Positions 40,909-50,012 of a DNA stretch of 64,000 nt are shown piece after piece; position 1 is the first letter of the stretch; every line of letters starts with the position of its first letter. This DNA comes from Phaeodactylum tricornutum CCAP 1055/1 (taxonomy: Eukaryota; Bacillariophyta; Bacillariophyceae; Surirellales; Neidiaceae), in the NCBI RefSeq assembly GCF_000150955.2, contig NC_011671.1, forward strand, positions 744,001 through 808,000. The letters are read 5' to 3'. The notes beneath the pieces are model-generated. The model ran no database searches. It was not told the DNA's origin and was given only the letters and a program-made list of their open reading frames with translations. A program made the translations under genes and the position numbers.

Positions 40909-41806
40909 AAGACCAGAGTCTTGCCTCGCTAGCTGATTTCGTAAGAGACCTGACTGGTTTTTTTTTCTTTCAGAATCCGTTGTATATGAATAGGTATGCT
41001 TCCAGATAACTTGTAGGCACTGACTAGGATTTACTTGTAGAGTGGCCCGAGAAAGAAAAGATCTCCGCACTACTGATAGTGGATGCGAAGAACGTACTTT
41101 CACTTATTTGGTTAGGGCCTTGACACCATAATTGTGACCAGCCATGACGTGGAATCCACGGCCCAGTAACTGTAAACGCATTCCTGACACGATAGTTTTG
41201 AGAAATAGAAACAGACCAAGGATTACGTAGGTGTTTCATACTCAACCCCGGGTTAACACAAACTATAGAATGAAGGAACACCTTTTGTCACGTACCCATT
41301 TGCTGCTGACCTAGATTCCATAATGGGAAATTCTCGCATATTGTCATAAATCAATTTTAATATCTTTCTGGTAAAATCCAAGGTGGTCTACTGTATCCAT
41401 GGCTGCCCGCCATTAGCTGCTTTGTCGCGTGACAGCGGGCGCCGGGTGCAAGGAGAGTCAGGCGATGCATTTTCTTCTGGATCCCCTTGACGCAAAACAC
41501 GGTTTTGGACATAAGGCAATGCTTGACTTTTCGGCCAACATCCGCAAAGAGTGCTTTGACCTACCTTGGACTGTTAATAATCATGGCAACACAAGTGCTA
41601 AATGCACAGTCAGAAAAGAGCGCAATAGCGTGCCTACGTATACAAGACGAGCACACATAAAACGGAATAAGTTAACCGAAATGAAAAATGCAGAAAACTA
41701 TATTCATTCGAAAGAAAGCGACCTTTGACGCTGACTTTCTGCTTTCCTCTATGAATGGTATGGAGCGACAAAAAATAAAATAAAAGTCCACATGGAAACG
41801 CTCCTG
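40909..41806. other. intergenic between convergent genes
   Basis: About 0.9 kb with no convincing gene. GTAACTGTAAAC at 41166-41177 is another motif copy. The open frame at 41429-41728 looks random. Confidence 0.5.
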
Positions 41807-43147
41807 TCAGAGCGTCTCCATGGGCACAGTAGAGATATTGGAGTTCTTCGATTCAAACTTCAAATCGGCAAAAAGCGAAGGATTGAGTCGCAACATTTCG
41901 TAAACGGTGCTCGTATCCGCCCGTTCCCCTACCGCGGCCAGCAAAAACGGAACCAACTTGGAGGTAGGATCAGGAATAGCGAGTGCTTCGGGGTAGACAT
42001 CCACCAGCTGCTGAAGACCATCGGACCATCGTTTGTGAGATTCTAATGCCAGGTGCAGTGGGAGTCGTCCCATGGGATCGGGTACGCAGGCGGACGAAGA
42101 AGCTGCATCCTGGTTGGCGTGCAAGAGAATTTGAATGACGGAAGGTTCACAAGACGATATCTGTTCGGGCGCGTCGTCCGCTACAAATTGGTCCTGTGTA
42201 TCGTTGTCCCCGTAAATGACGTCTTCCAACATATAACCATCATCCGAAAGATCACGAACCTTAAAAATGGGAGTTTCGCAGGCAATCATGAGCGGCGTGA
42301 GACCGTTTTCGTCGCGTTGATCGAGTTGCGAGGAGTAAACTAGAGCGGCAATTTTGACGACCGGGCGTGGACAATCCACCGCTGCTGCCGCGTGGACCGT
42401 CCGAAAAACGTTCAGAGTACCGCCCCGACTCAAGGCTCCGTGATGCGCCACGTGCAGGAGCAACTCCGTCTTGTTCCATGCTTCCCCCAGTTCCCCAGTC
42501 AAATCTCCGTGACTTTTGACTCCCTCAATGGCATCGTCACCCAAAATAACAAAGTAGCGAACCCATAGTCGTAATAGTGGCGTCAGGCCTTCCTTATCCC
42601 GTTCGTGTACAGCGGATGGATTGGCCCGCAGCAGAACTTCCAGGACTTCGCGGGAGGCGCCACAGCGGCACGCCGCATGCAAAGCCGTATCTCCGTCAAT
42701 ATCTCGCATCGAGGTTTGTTCCGCCTTACCGTATTCGAGCAAGACGCGAATGACGTGGGTTGAAGCGTGATGGGATGAACAAGTAATGTGCAAAGGGTTC
42801 ATGTTCGACGTACCCACGACAGTGGAAGCCTCGGGGTAAGCCTTGAGCAAAGCCTGGATGACTACGGCGGGAGCATCGTGATCGCAGGCAACATGCAGTG
42901 GGGTTCGTCCCTGCACACCGGCGGTTTGCGCTTCGGATGGGAGGGCGGTCACGCGTGCGAGAACACCAGCCCAGTCGTAGGCTTGCACGAGAGAAAGCAA
43001 GAGCGTGGGTTCATCGTTCTCGCCTTCGTCGAATTCGGGGCCGCTCAAATACGATTCCCCGTCACTTTCGTGATGATGGTGCTGGTGCTGCGTAGGATAG
43101 AGATACGGGGGATGAGATGAATACGATCCTCCGGATTGTTGCATCAT
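41807..43147 (-). CDS. ankyrin-repeat protein
   Basis: 446 residues from the ATG pair at 43147/43144 (MMQQSGGSYSS); the frame continues to a TTG at 43180. After a His/Ser-rich N-terminus, ankyrin units are visible: GRTPLHVACDHDAPAVVIQA, MNPLHITCSSHHASTHVIRV, GDTALHAACRCGASREVLEV, and later GLTPLMIACE and GRLPLHLALESH. The PEAS/PEAL-type turns (AYPEASTVVG; DVYPEALAIPDP) are common in the large diatom ankyrin family. No enzymatic domain is seen. It probably acts in protein binding; partner and location are unknown. Confidence 0.85.
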   Translation of the reverse strand: MMQQSGGSYSSHPPYLYPTQHQHHHHESDGESYLSGPEFDEGENDEPTLLLSLVQAYDWAGVLARVTALPSEAQTAGVQGRTPLHVACDHDAPAVVIQALLKAYPEASTVVGTSNMNPLHITCSSHHASTHVIRVLLEYGKAEQTSMRDIDGDTALHAACRCGASREVLEVLLRANPSAVHERDKEGLTPLLRLWVRYFVILGDDAIEGVKSHGDLTGELGEAWNKTELLLHVAHHGALSRGGTLNVFRTVHAAAAVDCPRPVVKIAALVYSSQLDQRDENGLTPLMIACETPIFKVRDLSDDGYMLEDVIYGDNDTQDQFVADDAPEQISSCEPSVIQILLHANQDAASSSACVPDPMGRLPLHLALESHKRWSDGLQQLVDVYPEALAIPDPTSKLVPFLLAAVGERADTSTVYEMLRLNPSLFADLKFESKNSNISTVPMETL

Positions 43148-43939
43148 GGTGAAAGCTATTCTATTTAGAACACCCTCCAAGAAAGACTCGTTGATGTGTG
43201 TCTATTTGTGTGCGTTCTATTGGTTGTTGTCACGCTCACAGTCAAGAATCTGAAAAGGCGGCCATCACTCGCAACACTGTAGAGAAAAGTACCGACTGCC
43301 GCGAATACCGATGCTGATCTTTGGTGGATGCTAGCTAGCTCGCTAGATTTGGATCGCCAGCTGGCTCGTGCAAAAATTGCGAGCGACGAAAGTTGACATG
43401 GGTTGTGCCTCTCCGAACAGTATCGCCCTCTCTCAACTTCAACCACGTCGCCGCGACACGACAGTCGTCAGCCACATGACGTGGGTATTTCGTCCGCGTA
43501 GTTTCGCGTATTGGCTCTCGTCAGCTCCCCGGTTGTTGACGTCATCGATGGTTCCCGATCGGTCACGGAATTTTATACATAACGTTTCATCAAATTGCGG
43601 TCGCGAGCTCAACTTGAAGTTTTCGTCATACCACGTCAACCAAAATATTAATTGTATCGTGTATATCAATCCAATTGACGTGGTCCAGAATAAGATGAAT
43701 CGAAACGGTATTGGTTTGGGTAGCCCCAGGTCAGCGATAGGGTCATAATTTTTACTGTCTGTAAGAATCGAGACGATACCTGGAGATCTGGTTGACCGCA
43801 AGACGCAGCGCGTCTGTCTTCCTGCCCCACGATGATCGCACCACGAAAAGCAACAAATTCGAAAAACATGCAAGGAAAAAGACAAACCCAACAATTCCCG
43901 GTTTCCAATTTCGATTGCTTCCTCGGATAAGGCGTGATC
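43148..43939. other. intergenic, bidirectional promoter region
   Basis: Between the divergent ankyrin gene and DCAF13. It includes TGACGTCA at 43537-43544. A minus-strand open frame spans much of it and runs into DCAF13; I do not accept it as a gene. Confidence 0.45.
43537..43544. promoter_or_regulatory. CRE-like TGACGTCA palindrome
   Basis: A second perfect bZIP octamer, about 0.4 kb from each flanking start codon. Functional significance is unknown. Confidence 0.25.
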
Positions 43940-45331
43940 ATGAAGGTAAAGACGTTGCAACGAGCGCCGGGTGCCGTAGAGCGCGAGTGCTCCGGAGATC
44001 TCCGTCGCCAATCGCGCAATCTCAATCCACAGTATCATGTCATGCAGAGAGCCCGGGAATACACCCGCGCCGTCACGGCAGCCAAGATGGATCGCATGTT
44101 TGCCAAGCCACTCGTGGGCAATTTGGGACACGGGCACCGGGATGCGGTCACGTGTACGGCCGTTTCGCGACGGGCCTTGCTACCATTAGCGTCCGGGGCG
44201 GCTGATGGCGTGGTGCAGTTGTGGGATCTGCAGTCGCGGACTTCGGTAGCTACCATCAACGCACATAATCGGGTAGTCACAGGAATGTCGTTTGATGTTT
44301 CCGGACAAGCCTTTTACAGTTGCAGTGACGACGGAAAAGTACACCGATGGTCCATTCATCCGCAAGTTGAAAACCAAGACGATGAGGACGACAATAATGC
44401 GGTCACGGAACCCACCTACGGTCCACTCGCGACTTGGCGCTGCAATGGAGTTTTCAAAAGTATCGATCACCACTGGCACGACGACCGCTTCGCAACAGCG
44501 TCCGACTCGGCAGTACAAATATGGTCGCCCACCCGTTCTAACGCGTTGCAAACACACGACTCACTCTGGGGGTCCGACGACACCGTCACGGTGGTACGTT
44601 TCCATCCGGCCGAACGAGATTTGCTCGCGCACGTTTCCGCCGATCGCGGTATCGGCTTGCACGACACTCGCACGGGAGCGGCCTTGAAAAAGACTACACT
44701 TCGGATGCGATCGAACGACCTACAGTGGAATCCAATGGAACCCATGAATTTTGTTGTCGCCAATGAAGACTACAACGCCTACCTTTTCGATATGCGAAAA
44801 TTGTCCGAGCCGAAGACGATCTACAAAGGGCACGTGTCCGCCGTTATGAGCGTGTCGTGGTCACCCACGGGACGAGAATTTGCGACGGGTAGCTACGATC
44901 GAACCGTACGAATTTTTAAGGCCAGCCAGGGGGGTGCCGCCCGGGACGTTTACCACACAAAGCGTATGCAACGCGTTTTTTGCGTGAATTATACGATGGA
45001 TCACAAATTCTTGGTCAGTGGCAGTGACGACACCAATTTGAGGCTATGGAAGGCACACGCCAGTGAGCAATTGGGACAATTGACGCCACGCGAAGAATCG
45101 GCCATGCAATATCGACAGGCTTTGGTAAGAAAATACCAGCATTTGCCGGAAGTGCGCAAGATTTCGAAAGCTCGTAAAATACCCAAGGCGATCAAGAACC
45201 AAACGAAACAAGCTATCATTCAAAAGGAAAGCAAGGATCGTAAGCATGCTAATCGGGTCAAGTACGGAAAAGATGGAGAACACGAATTTGTCGGCGAACG
45301 AAAAAAAACGGTGGTCAAAGAATTGGACTAG
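43940..45331 (+). CDS. DCAF13: DCAF13/Sof1, WD40 protein of the small-subunit processome
   Basis: 463 residues from ATG 43940 (MKVKTLQRAPGAVERE), preferred over the GTG at 43934. It opens with the Sof1 N-terminal region (NLNPQYHVMQRAREYTRAV), followed by about six WD40 blades such as GHRDAVTCTAVSRRALLPLA and GHVSAVMSVSWSPTGREFAT. The conserved Sof1 tail is present: KRMQRVFCVNYTMDHKFLVS, WKAHASEQLGQLTPREE, then a Lys/Arg-rich end. Sof1 associates with U3 snoRNP and is needed for 18S rRNA maturation. The family is essential in yeast. Convergent with the next gene, 93 bp apart. Confidence 0.92.
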   Translation: MKVKTLQRAPGAVERECSGDLRRQSRNLNPQYHVMQRAREYTRAVTAAKMDRMFAKPLVGNLGHGHRDAVTCTAVSRRALLPLASGAADGVVQLWDLQSRTSVATINAHNRVVTGMSFDVSGQAFYSCSDDGKVHRWSIHPQVENQDDEDDNNAVTEPTYGPLATWRCNGVFKSIDHHWHDDRFATASDSAVQIWSPTRSNALQTHDSLWGSDDTVTVVRFHPAERDLLAHVSADRGIGLHDTRTGAALKKTTLRMRSNDLQWNPMEPMNFVVANEDYNAYLFDMRKLSEPKTIYKGHVSAVMSVSWSPTGREFATGSYDRTVRIFKASQGGAARDVYHTKRMQRVFCVNYTMDHKFLVSGSDDTNLRLWKAHASEQLGQLTPREESAMQYRQALVRKYQHLPEVRKISKARKIPKAIKNQTKQAIIQKESKDRKHANRVKYGKDGEHEFVGERKKTVVKELD

Positions 45332-45424
45332 ATATGGTTGAATTTTCCACCTTTTTCAAAAGCGTGTTACCCCAGTTCTCGTTGTTGCAACTGTACACCA
45401 TCCGAGCTTAACTTATAAAGAACA

Positions 45425-46471
45425 CTACGAACCTAAAGACCAACCGATTGAAAACGCTAGTGACAGACCAACGAGATAGAGGGTGGCAAAGCTACTGGAG
45501 TTCGTATCACTCTTGGCATGCTGGTGTTCTCTGGTGCCAGAGGCTGCGTGCGACACTGTAGCCTGCTCACAGTCGACATTGACCACACCGTTCGATCCTT
45601 CCATCATATGTTCCCAGGATGAACTTGGCAATATGTTCCAGCACAAATCTCCGCTAAAGTTTCTGGCATTTCGAAACATACCATCCAGGTTGTACACCAG
45701 CCCAACGTTCCAGTCATTTAAGTCACTATTGAATGCGATAGCACCTTCGAACATAGATTTCATGTTCGTTGTGGTACCAGTATTCCAAAAAGAAAGATCT
45801 TGATGAAAAGATGTGGCATTATGAAACATCGATTCCATATTTTGCGCGTAGCGAATCTGTAGGCCCATTTCCTTTTGTTTTGGAATGGTCCACAGGGATA
45901 TATTGCTCTGGAAGGCAATCGCATTCGCAAACATGAAACTCAGATCAAACGCCCCCGTCACATCCCACGTGGAAACATCGCCATTGAAAAGTAATGCGTT
46001 GTGAAAGATGTGCGAAAAGTCCAAGACGTGTCCCGTGTCCCAGGATGAGAGGTTGGAATGAAAGGACAGAGCGTTCTGAAACATGCGACTCATGTTGCGA
46101 GCTGATGATACGTCCCAGAAACTCAAATCTTCCGTAAAGTTGACGGCATTTTGAAAAAGACGCGAAAAGTCTTGAATGAGCGATACATTCCAATGGGAAA
46201 CGGACCCGTACTGCTCCTGGGCACGATGTTGGTCGTCTTGCCAGAGTTTCACGGCACCGCGTATTTCTCGGTCGCTCGAGAATGGATAGGAGCTAACTAT
46301 TGGTGAGTCTTGTAACTGCTGCTTGAGACGAAGGACTCGAATCTCGGTCCTTTTCTCCTCCAACATTTCCCGATTTCCAAGGAGATCGTAAAGACCGTCG
46401 ACAGATATTGCGAGTGTGGAGTATACTGTTATACCGATGAGGCATAGCCCCATCGTTCGCGAAGTCACCAT
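45425..46471 (-). CDS. DUF285/BspA-like repeat membrane protein
   Basis: 348 residues from ATG 46471; the frame extends upstream only to a TTG. A hydrophobic N-terminus (MGLCLIGITVYSTLAISV) could be a signal anchor, and the C-terminus ends in a second hydrophobic stretch (LYLVGLSLAFSIGWSLGS) that could be a membrane or GPI-type anchor. In between are at least six copies of a 24-25-residue repeat of the DUF285 form, for example FTEDLSFWDVSSARNMSRMF and FHSNLSSWDTGHVLDFSHIF. DUF285 repeats occur in bacterial lipoproteins and are expanded in diatoms. The protein is likely extracellular or luminal. Confidence 0.8.
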   Translation of the reverse strand: MVTSRTMGLCLIGITVYSTLAISVDGLYDLLGNREMLEEKRTEIRVLRLKQQLQDSPIVSSYPFSSDREIRGAVKLWQDDQHRAQEQYGSVSHWNVSLIQDFSRLFQNAVNFTEDLSFWDVSSARNMSRMFQNALSFHSNLSSWDTGHVLDFSHIFHNALLFNGDVSTWDVTGAFDLSFMFANAIAFQSNISLWTIPKQKEMGLQIRYAQNMESMFHNATSFHQDLSFWNTGTTTNMKSMFEGAIAFNSDLNDWNVGLVYNLDGMFRNARNFSGDLCWNILPSSSWEHMMEGSNGVVNVDCEQATVSHAASGTREHQHAKSDTNSSSFATLYLVGLSLAFSIGWSLGS

Positions 46472-46877
46472 GAGTTCCGCTCTCACAGCAACTTTTGTGC
46501 CGACTAACGGTGAAAGTGTTCCGGGCAATCATAATGAGTCTTATCTCTCTGGATTGCAAAGGCCGGTTTGATGAATAGGTTTGTTGCCTGACGGACCTCT
46601 GCCATGGTTGTACCGGTCCAAAAATGACAAGAGATTTGTCTTTTCTCTGAAAGGCTTGCCTTTCTGGGATTTCAAATGGGAATTTCAAATTACCGATATT
46701 TTTAACCTTCAAAAACTCGATTTTCTGATAACGCATCGGCGCCTAGGTCAAGAAGGTTGTGACGATTGTGGAGACCAAATACTTGAGCTAGCTAGCTAGT
46801 AGGAAGCTCACTGCCGACGTGATTTCATTGTCGTACAAGCGCTCACCAAGGTAAAAAAGGTAGAAACGATTCAAATC
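46472..46877. other. intergenic, divergent promoter region
   Basis: No gene is recognised. The start of the DUF285 gene is not certain, so part of this may be its coding 5' end. Confidence 0.45.
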
Positions 46878-47546
46878 ATGTTGTGTAACCGTAGGCTGTT
46901 GGCGACGCTGTACAGCTGCGTTGTCCTGCTTGCCTCCACAGGAGCCTTTGTTCTTCATAGGCCCACGAATGTGCGCCTGCCATCAGCTTTGGCCGCGACG
47001 GTAACGAAAACCACGTTAACGGACGCCACTAATTGGAAACTGCGACTGGTTTTGCGCGGAGTCACTACCGAAAAGGGCAAGAAAGTTGACGAGGTTTTCA
47101 GTCTCACAACTCAATTCATCGAAGAGGAAGGATACGAACCCCCTCAAGGAGACCTTAAACAAGTCGTCGGCGAAGGAGAAAGCCCCCTCATCAAGATCGT
47201 GTCTAGTCGCTGGCAGCTATCTGAAGACCCGAATGACAGAAAAGATGGTCTCTGGATATGGGGTTTGTTCAAAGAGCCGCTGTATCCATTTCTTTTACTT
47301 CAAGTAAAAACCGACTTAATTCCCCTATCGACGTCAGAAAATGAGGAAGCTGATCGGATTCTTCCGCTCGAGCTTTATGCACAAATCAATCATCGAAGAG
47401 ATGACATCAAGGGTGTAATTCTTGAAGCATCAGACCTCAAAGTAAGACAAATGGAGTCGATCAAGGCGGATCCTTTTGGTGCTGCCAAAGTTGATATTTT
47501 CGAAGAGGTCAGCATCGGGACCATTTCAGTACAACCTATGCTATAA
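46878..47546 (+). CDS. plastid-targeted protein of unknown function
   Basis: 222 residues in a single exon. The N-terminus MLCNRRLLATLYSCVVLLAS followed by TGAFVLHRP is a signal peptide with an ASAFAP-type site, then a basic segment, as in diatom plastid proteins. The mature part contains LRLVLRGVTTEKGKKVDEVF and WIWGLFKEPLYPFLLLQVKT and seems mostly beta-rich; no membrane segment is seen. I do not recognise a family. Convergent with PDCD5, 116 bp apart. Confidence 0.7.
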   Translation: MLCNRRLLATLYSCVVLLASTGAFVLHRPTNVRLPSALAATVTKTTLTDATNWKLRLVLRGVTTEKGKKVDEVFSLTTQFIEEEGYEPPQGDLKQVVGEGESPLIKIVSSRWQLSEDPNDRKDGLWIWGLFKEPLYPFLLLQVKTDLIPLSTSENEEADRILPLELYAQINHRRDDIKGVILEASDLKVRQMESIKADPFGAAKVDIFEEVSIGTISVQPML

Positions 47547-47662
47547 ACGTGATCAGATATGCTAACTGTGTTCGCGTAAGGATTTTTCTCGATAGAAGAG
47601 TCGTTCCTTGCAATATTCGTAGACCAAATGCTTTGCAGCCGATAGTTTAAACGATTTCTATT

Positions 47663-48064
47663 CTACATGAGATCTTCGTCATCGTCGTCGTCATCTGAAT
47701 CGAACGCGTATTTTTTTCGTTGAATTTTAATGGCACCACTTGAAGCATTTATACTCGCTGCTTTTGCACTGCCCCGTTCCAGCATTTCGATCAATTTTCC
47801 TTCACTGATCTGGCCGGGAAGTTTCCCCGACATGGCCATGCTGACTATAGTATTCTCGAGCTGAGCCACCTTTTGGGCTTTGACGAGTTTAATGCGGCCT
47901 AGTCTTGCCAGCGCTTCCGGCGTTAGCGCTTGTTCCAAAATAGCTTGCTTCTGTGCTTGTTGCTGTTGCTTTTCTTGTGACGCGCCACTATTGTTCCCGG
48001 CCGCTGTAAAGCCTTCCGGCAACTCTTTGGGGTCAAAGTCTGAAACCGGTGCAAGATTGTCCAT
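47663..48064 (-). CDS. PDCD5: PDCD5-family protein
   Basis: 133 residues from ATG 48064, close to the usual 125. The signature is complete: QKQAILEQALTPEALARLGR, IKLVKAQKVAQLENTIVSMA, GKLPGQISEGKLIEMLE, and the basic-acidic tail IQRKKYAFDSDDDDDDE. PDCD5 is a three-helix protein conserved from archaea to animals, linked to chaperonin (CCT) regulation and, in animals, to apoptosis. A clear single-domain call. Confidence 0.95.
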   Translation of the reverse strand: MDNLAPVSDFDPKELPEGFTAAGNNSGASQEKQQQQAQKQAILEQALTPEALARLGRIKLVKAQKVAQLENTIVSMAMSGKLPGQISEGKLIEMLERGSAKAASINASSGAIKIQRKKYAFDSDDDDDDEDLM

Positions 48065-48415
48065 AGCGTTGGGCTCGTTCTATCTTTGAATAATTGTAGC
48101 TCGATTTTTTTCGTTGTAATCTTTGGCTGTTGGTCGACTTGTTTGGCTAGTGAGGGTGTTCCGTCTTGGCGGTAGCTTTGACCATGGTCGCCAAAGAAGA
48201 GAAATCAGCTTACTGTTAAAGTATGTAGGCTCAATCGGTCAACAGAATGCGGAATCCATTTGACAACGTAAGAATGGCAAGATACAAAGTGGGGCATAGA
48301 AAGAACGTTGCCCTACCCTACTAAGGTTTGAGACCGAAAACGGCAAACGAAGGAGCTCACAGTCAGTAAAAATCAATGACAGAGAACCGATTGTAAATCT
48401 TGTTTTCCACTCATC
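48065..48415. other. intergenic, divergent promoter region
   Basis: No gene is seen. A CTTACTGTTAAAG sequence near 48210 loosely resembles the recurring motif. Confidence 0.45.
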
Positions 48416-49825
48416 ATGACGACAATTTGCTGTCCACACAATCACGAACGACTTCGGAGATCCACAATGCATTTGAACAATTACAGGGTTCTCGTTACTC
48501 TACTTTCATCGTTGCCACTTCGTTTTTGCTTTGTCGCGCGTCCAATTTTTGTTTCGCCAGTCCAACGACCTCAAGGAGCACGGATCTGCTCGATGACATC
48601 GTCCGAGTCTAGTATCGCTGCCCAAGTAACAGCTGTGCCAACTATATCGTCCAAAATTCAAAGCACACTTGACCCGTGTGTGGTACTCATGAAAGCTATG
48701 ATTGGTCAGTACGCCGCAGAATGGGAAGCAAAGGGCGGAATTTTCTCTTTGGCACAGGGCGTCGTTTGGTGGCGTGAACCGACTTCATCAACACAGGCCC
48801 TCATTTCCGCTTTACAGGAAAAGGATAGCATGCTGCACATGTACGGACCCGACGAAGGATTGATAGATCTTCGAGATGCCTTACAAGAAAAGATCAGGGA
48901 TGAAAATGGTCTGGAACACCACCAAGTTATGGTCACAGTGGGGGCAAACCAAGCGTACGTGAACTGTGTACTGACGCTGGTCGAAGAACAGGACAAATGC
49001 GTCGTCTTCAAACCGTACTACTTCAATCATGTTATGGCTTTGCAAATGACACTGCCGAAAGATTGCCTGATGGTGGGATCGAGTAGTGATGACGGAATTC
49101 CGGATCTGAAATGGCTGGAGTCAAACCTACGACAGGATTCTTCTATTAAAATGGTAACGATCGTCAACCCCGGCAATCCAACCGGCACTCTGCTGTCTCG
49201 GGATTTTCTTCAGAAAGCTGTTGATCTATGCCGATATTACGGTTGTTGGCTTATTTTGGATTGCACGTATGAGTACTTTGTACCCAGAGGATCGCGATTT
49301 GACGGCTGTTTTAAGGATCCGCATGTTTTACACATATTCTCCTTTAGTAAAGCATACGCCCTGGCAGGCTATCGATGCGGATATGTTACTGTTTCACGGG
49401 ATGCACATGGAGTTTATGAAGAAATGACCAAGGTACAAGATACAATACCAATCGCTCCTTCGCGAATTTCACAAATAGCTGCACTTGGGGCTATGAAAGC
49501 GGGAAGCTCGTGGGTAGAGGAAAAGGTCGCCACATTGGATACCGGTAGAAGCGCTATTCTGAAAGCATTAGAGCCGCTGGACCAGATAATGGGTGGATCG
49601 GGCGCCATGTATATTATGGGGAAGCTGAAAGATGGGAGCGACGATCAAGAAGTGGCGAGGCGATTGGTGCAAGAGTTTGGGGTTGCAGTGATTCCGGGAA
49701 GCTTCTGTGGCTCTCCGGGATGGATCCGAGTGTGTTATGCGAATTTGCCCCCCGAAAAATGCTTGGAAGCCGCCGTACGACTAAAAAAAGGCATCCTGGC
49801 AGTTGAAGAGGACGCATCGTTGTGA
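48416..49825 (+). CDS. class I/II PLP-dependent aminotransferase
   Basis: 469 residues from ATG 48416. A hydrophobic stretch (YRVLVTLLSSLPLRFCFVAR) near the N-terminus could be a signal peptide, alternatively starting at the internal Met of MHLNNYRV. The aminotransferase fold is clear: VTVGANQAYVNCVLTL (PLP phosphate region), VNPGNPTGTLLSRDFL, LILDCTYEYF (Asp contacting the pyridine nitrogen), and FSFSKAYALAGYRCGYV with the Schiff-base Lys. WIRVCYANLPPEKC holds the carboxylate-binding Arg. The substrate is not deducible; aspartate- and kynurenine-type enzymes share this layout. The start and any plastid targeting are uncertain. Confidence 0.85.
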   Translation: MTTICCPHNHERLRRSTMHLNNYRVLVTLLSSLPLRFCFVARPIFVSPVQRPQGARICSMTSSESSIAAQVTAVPTISSKIQSTLDPCVVLMKAMIGQYAAEWEAKGGIFSLAQGVVWWREPTSSTQALISALQEKDSMLHMYGPDEGLIDLRDALQEKIRDENGLEHHQVMVTVGANQAYVNCVLTLVEEQDKCVVFKPYYFNHVMALQMTLPKDCLMVGSSSDDGIPDLKWLESNLRQDSSIKMVTIVNPGNPTGTLLSRDFLQKAVDLCRYYGCWLILDCTYEYFVPRGSRFDGCFKDPHVLHIFSFSKAYALAGYRCGYVTVSRDAHGVYEEMTKVQDTIPIAPSRISQIAALGAMKAGSSWVEEKVATLDTGRSAILKALEPLDQIMGGSGAMYIMGKLKDGSDDQEVARRLVQEFGVAVIPGSFCGSPGWIRVCYANLPPEKCLEAAVRLKKGILAVEEDASL

Positions 49826-50012
49826 CTACATAATTCCACCAAAAAAATGGAAAAAGTGACATTGAGCTTATTTCCATAGCAATGACGGCGGACAGCAAGC
49901 ACATTCGACAAAACGGCCAAAAATAGGGGAGTGGAAATTGTTCACGCCTGGTTTCTTTCCGCATCAGAAGCATGCTGGTATCAATTGTAAATTTCGGAAT
50001 AATTATTGTACA

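Noticed and set aside
41429-41728. 99-codon plus-strand frame
   Set aside because: No domain, signal or repeat, and composition typical of intergenic DNA.
43439-44137. Minus-strand open frame of 232 codons with a hydrophobic stretch
   Set aside because: It overlaps the 5' end of DCAF13 on the opposite strand, has no family resemblance, and its composition is uneven. It is probably chance.
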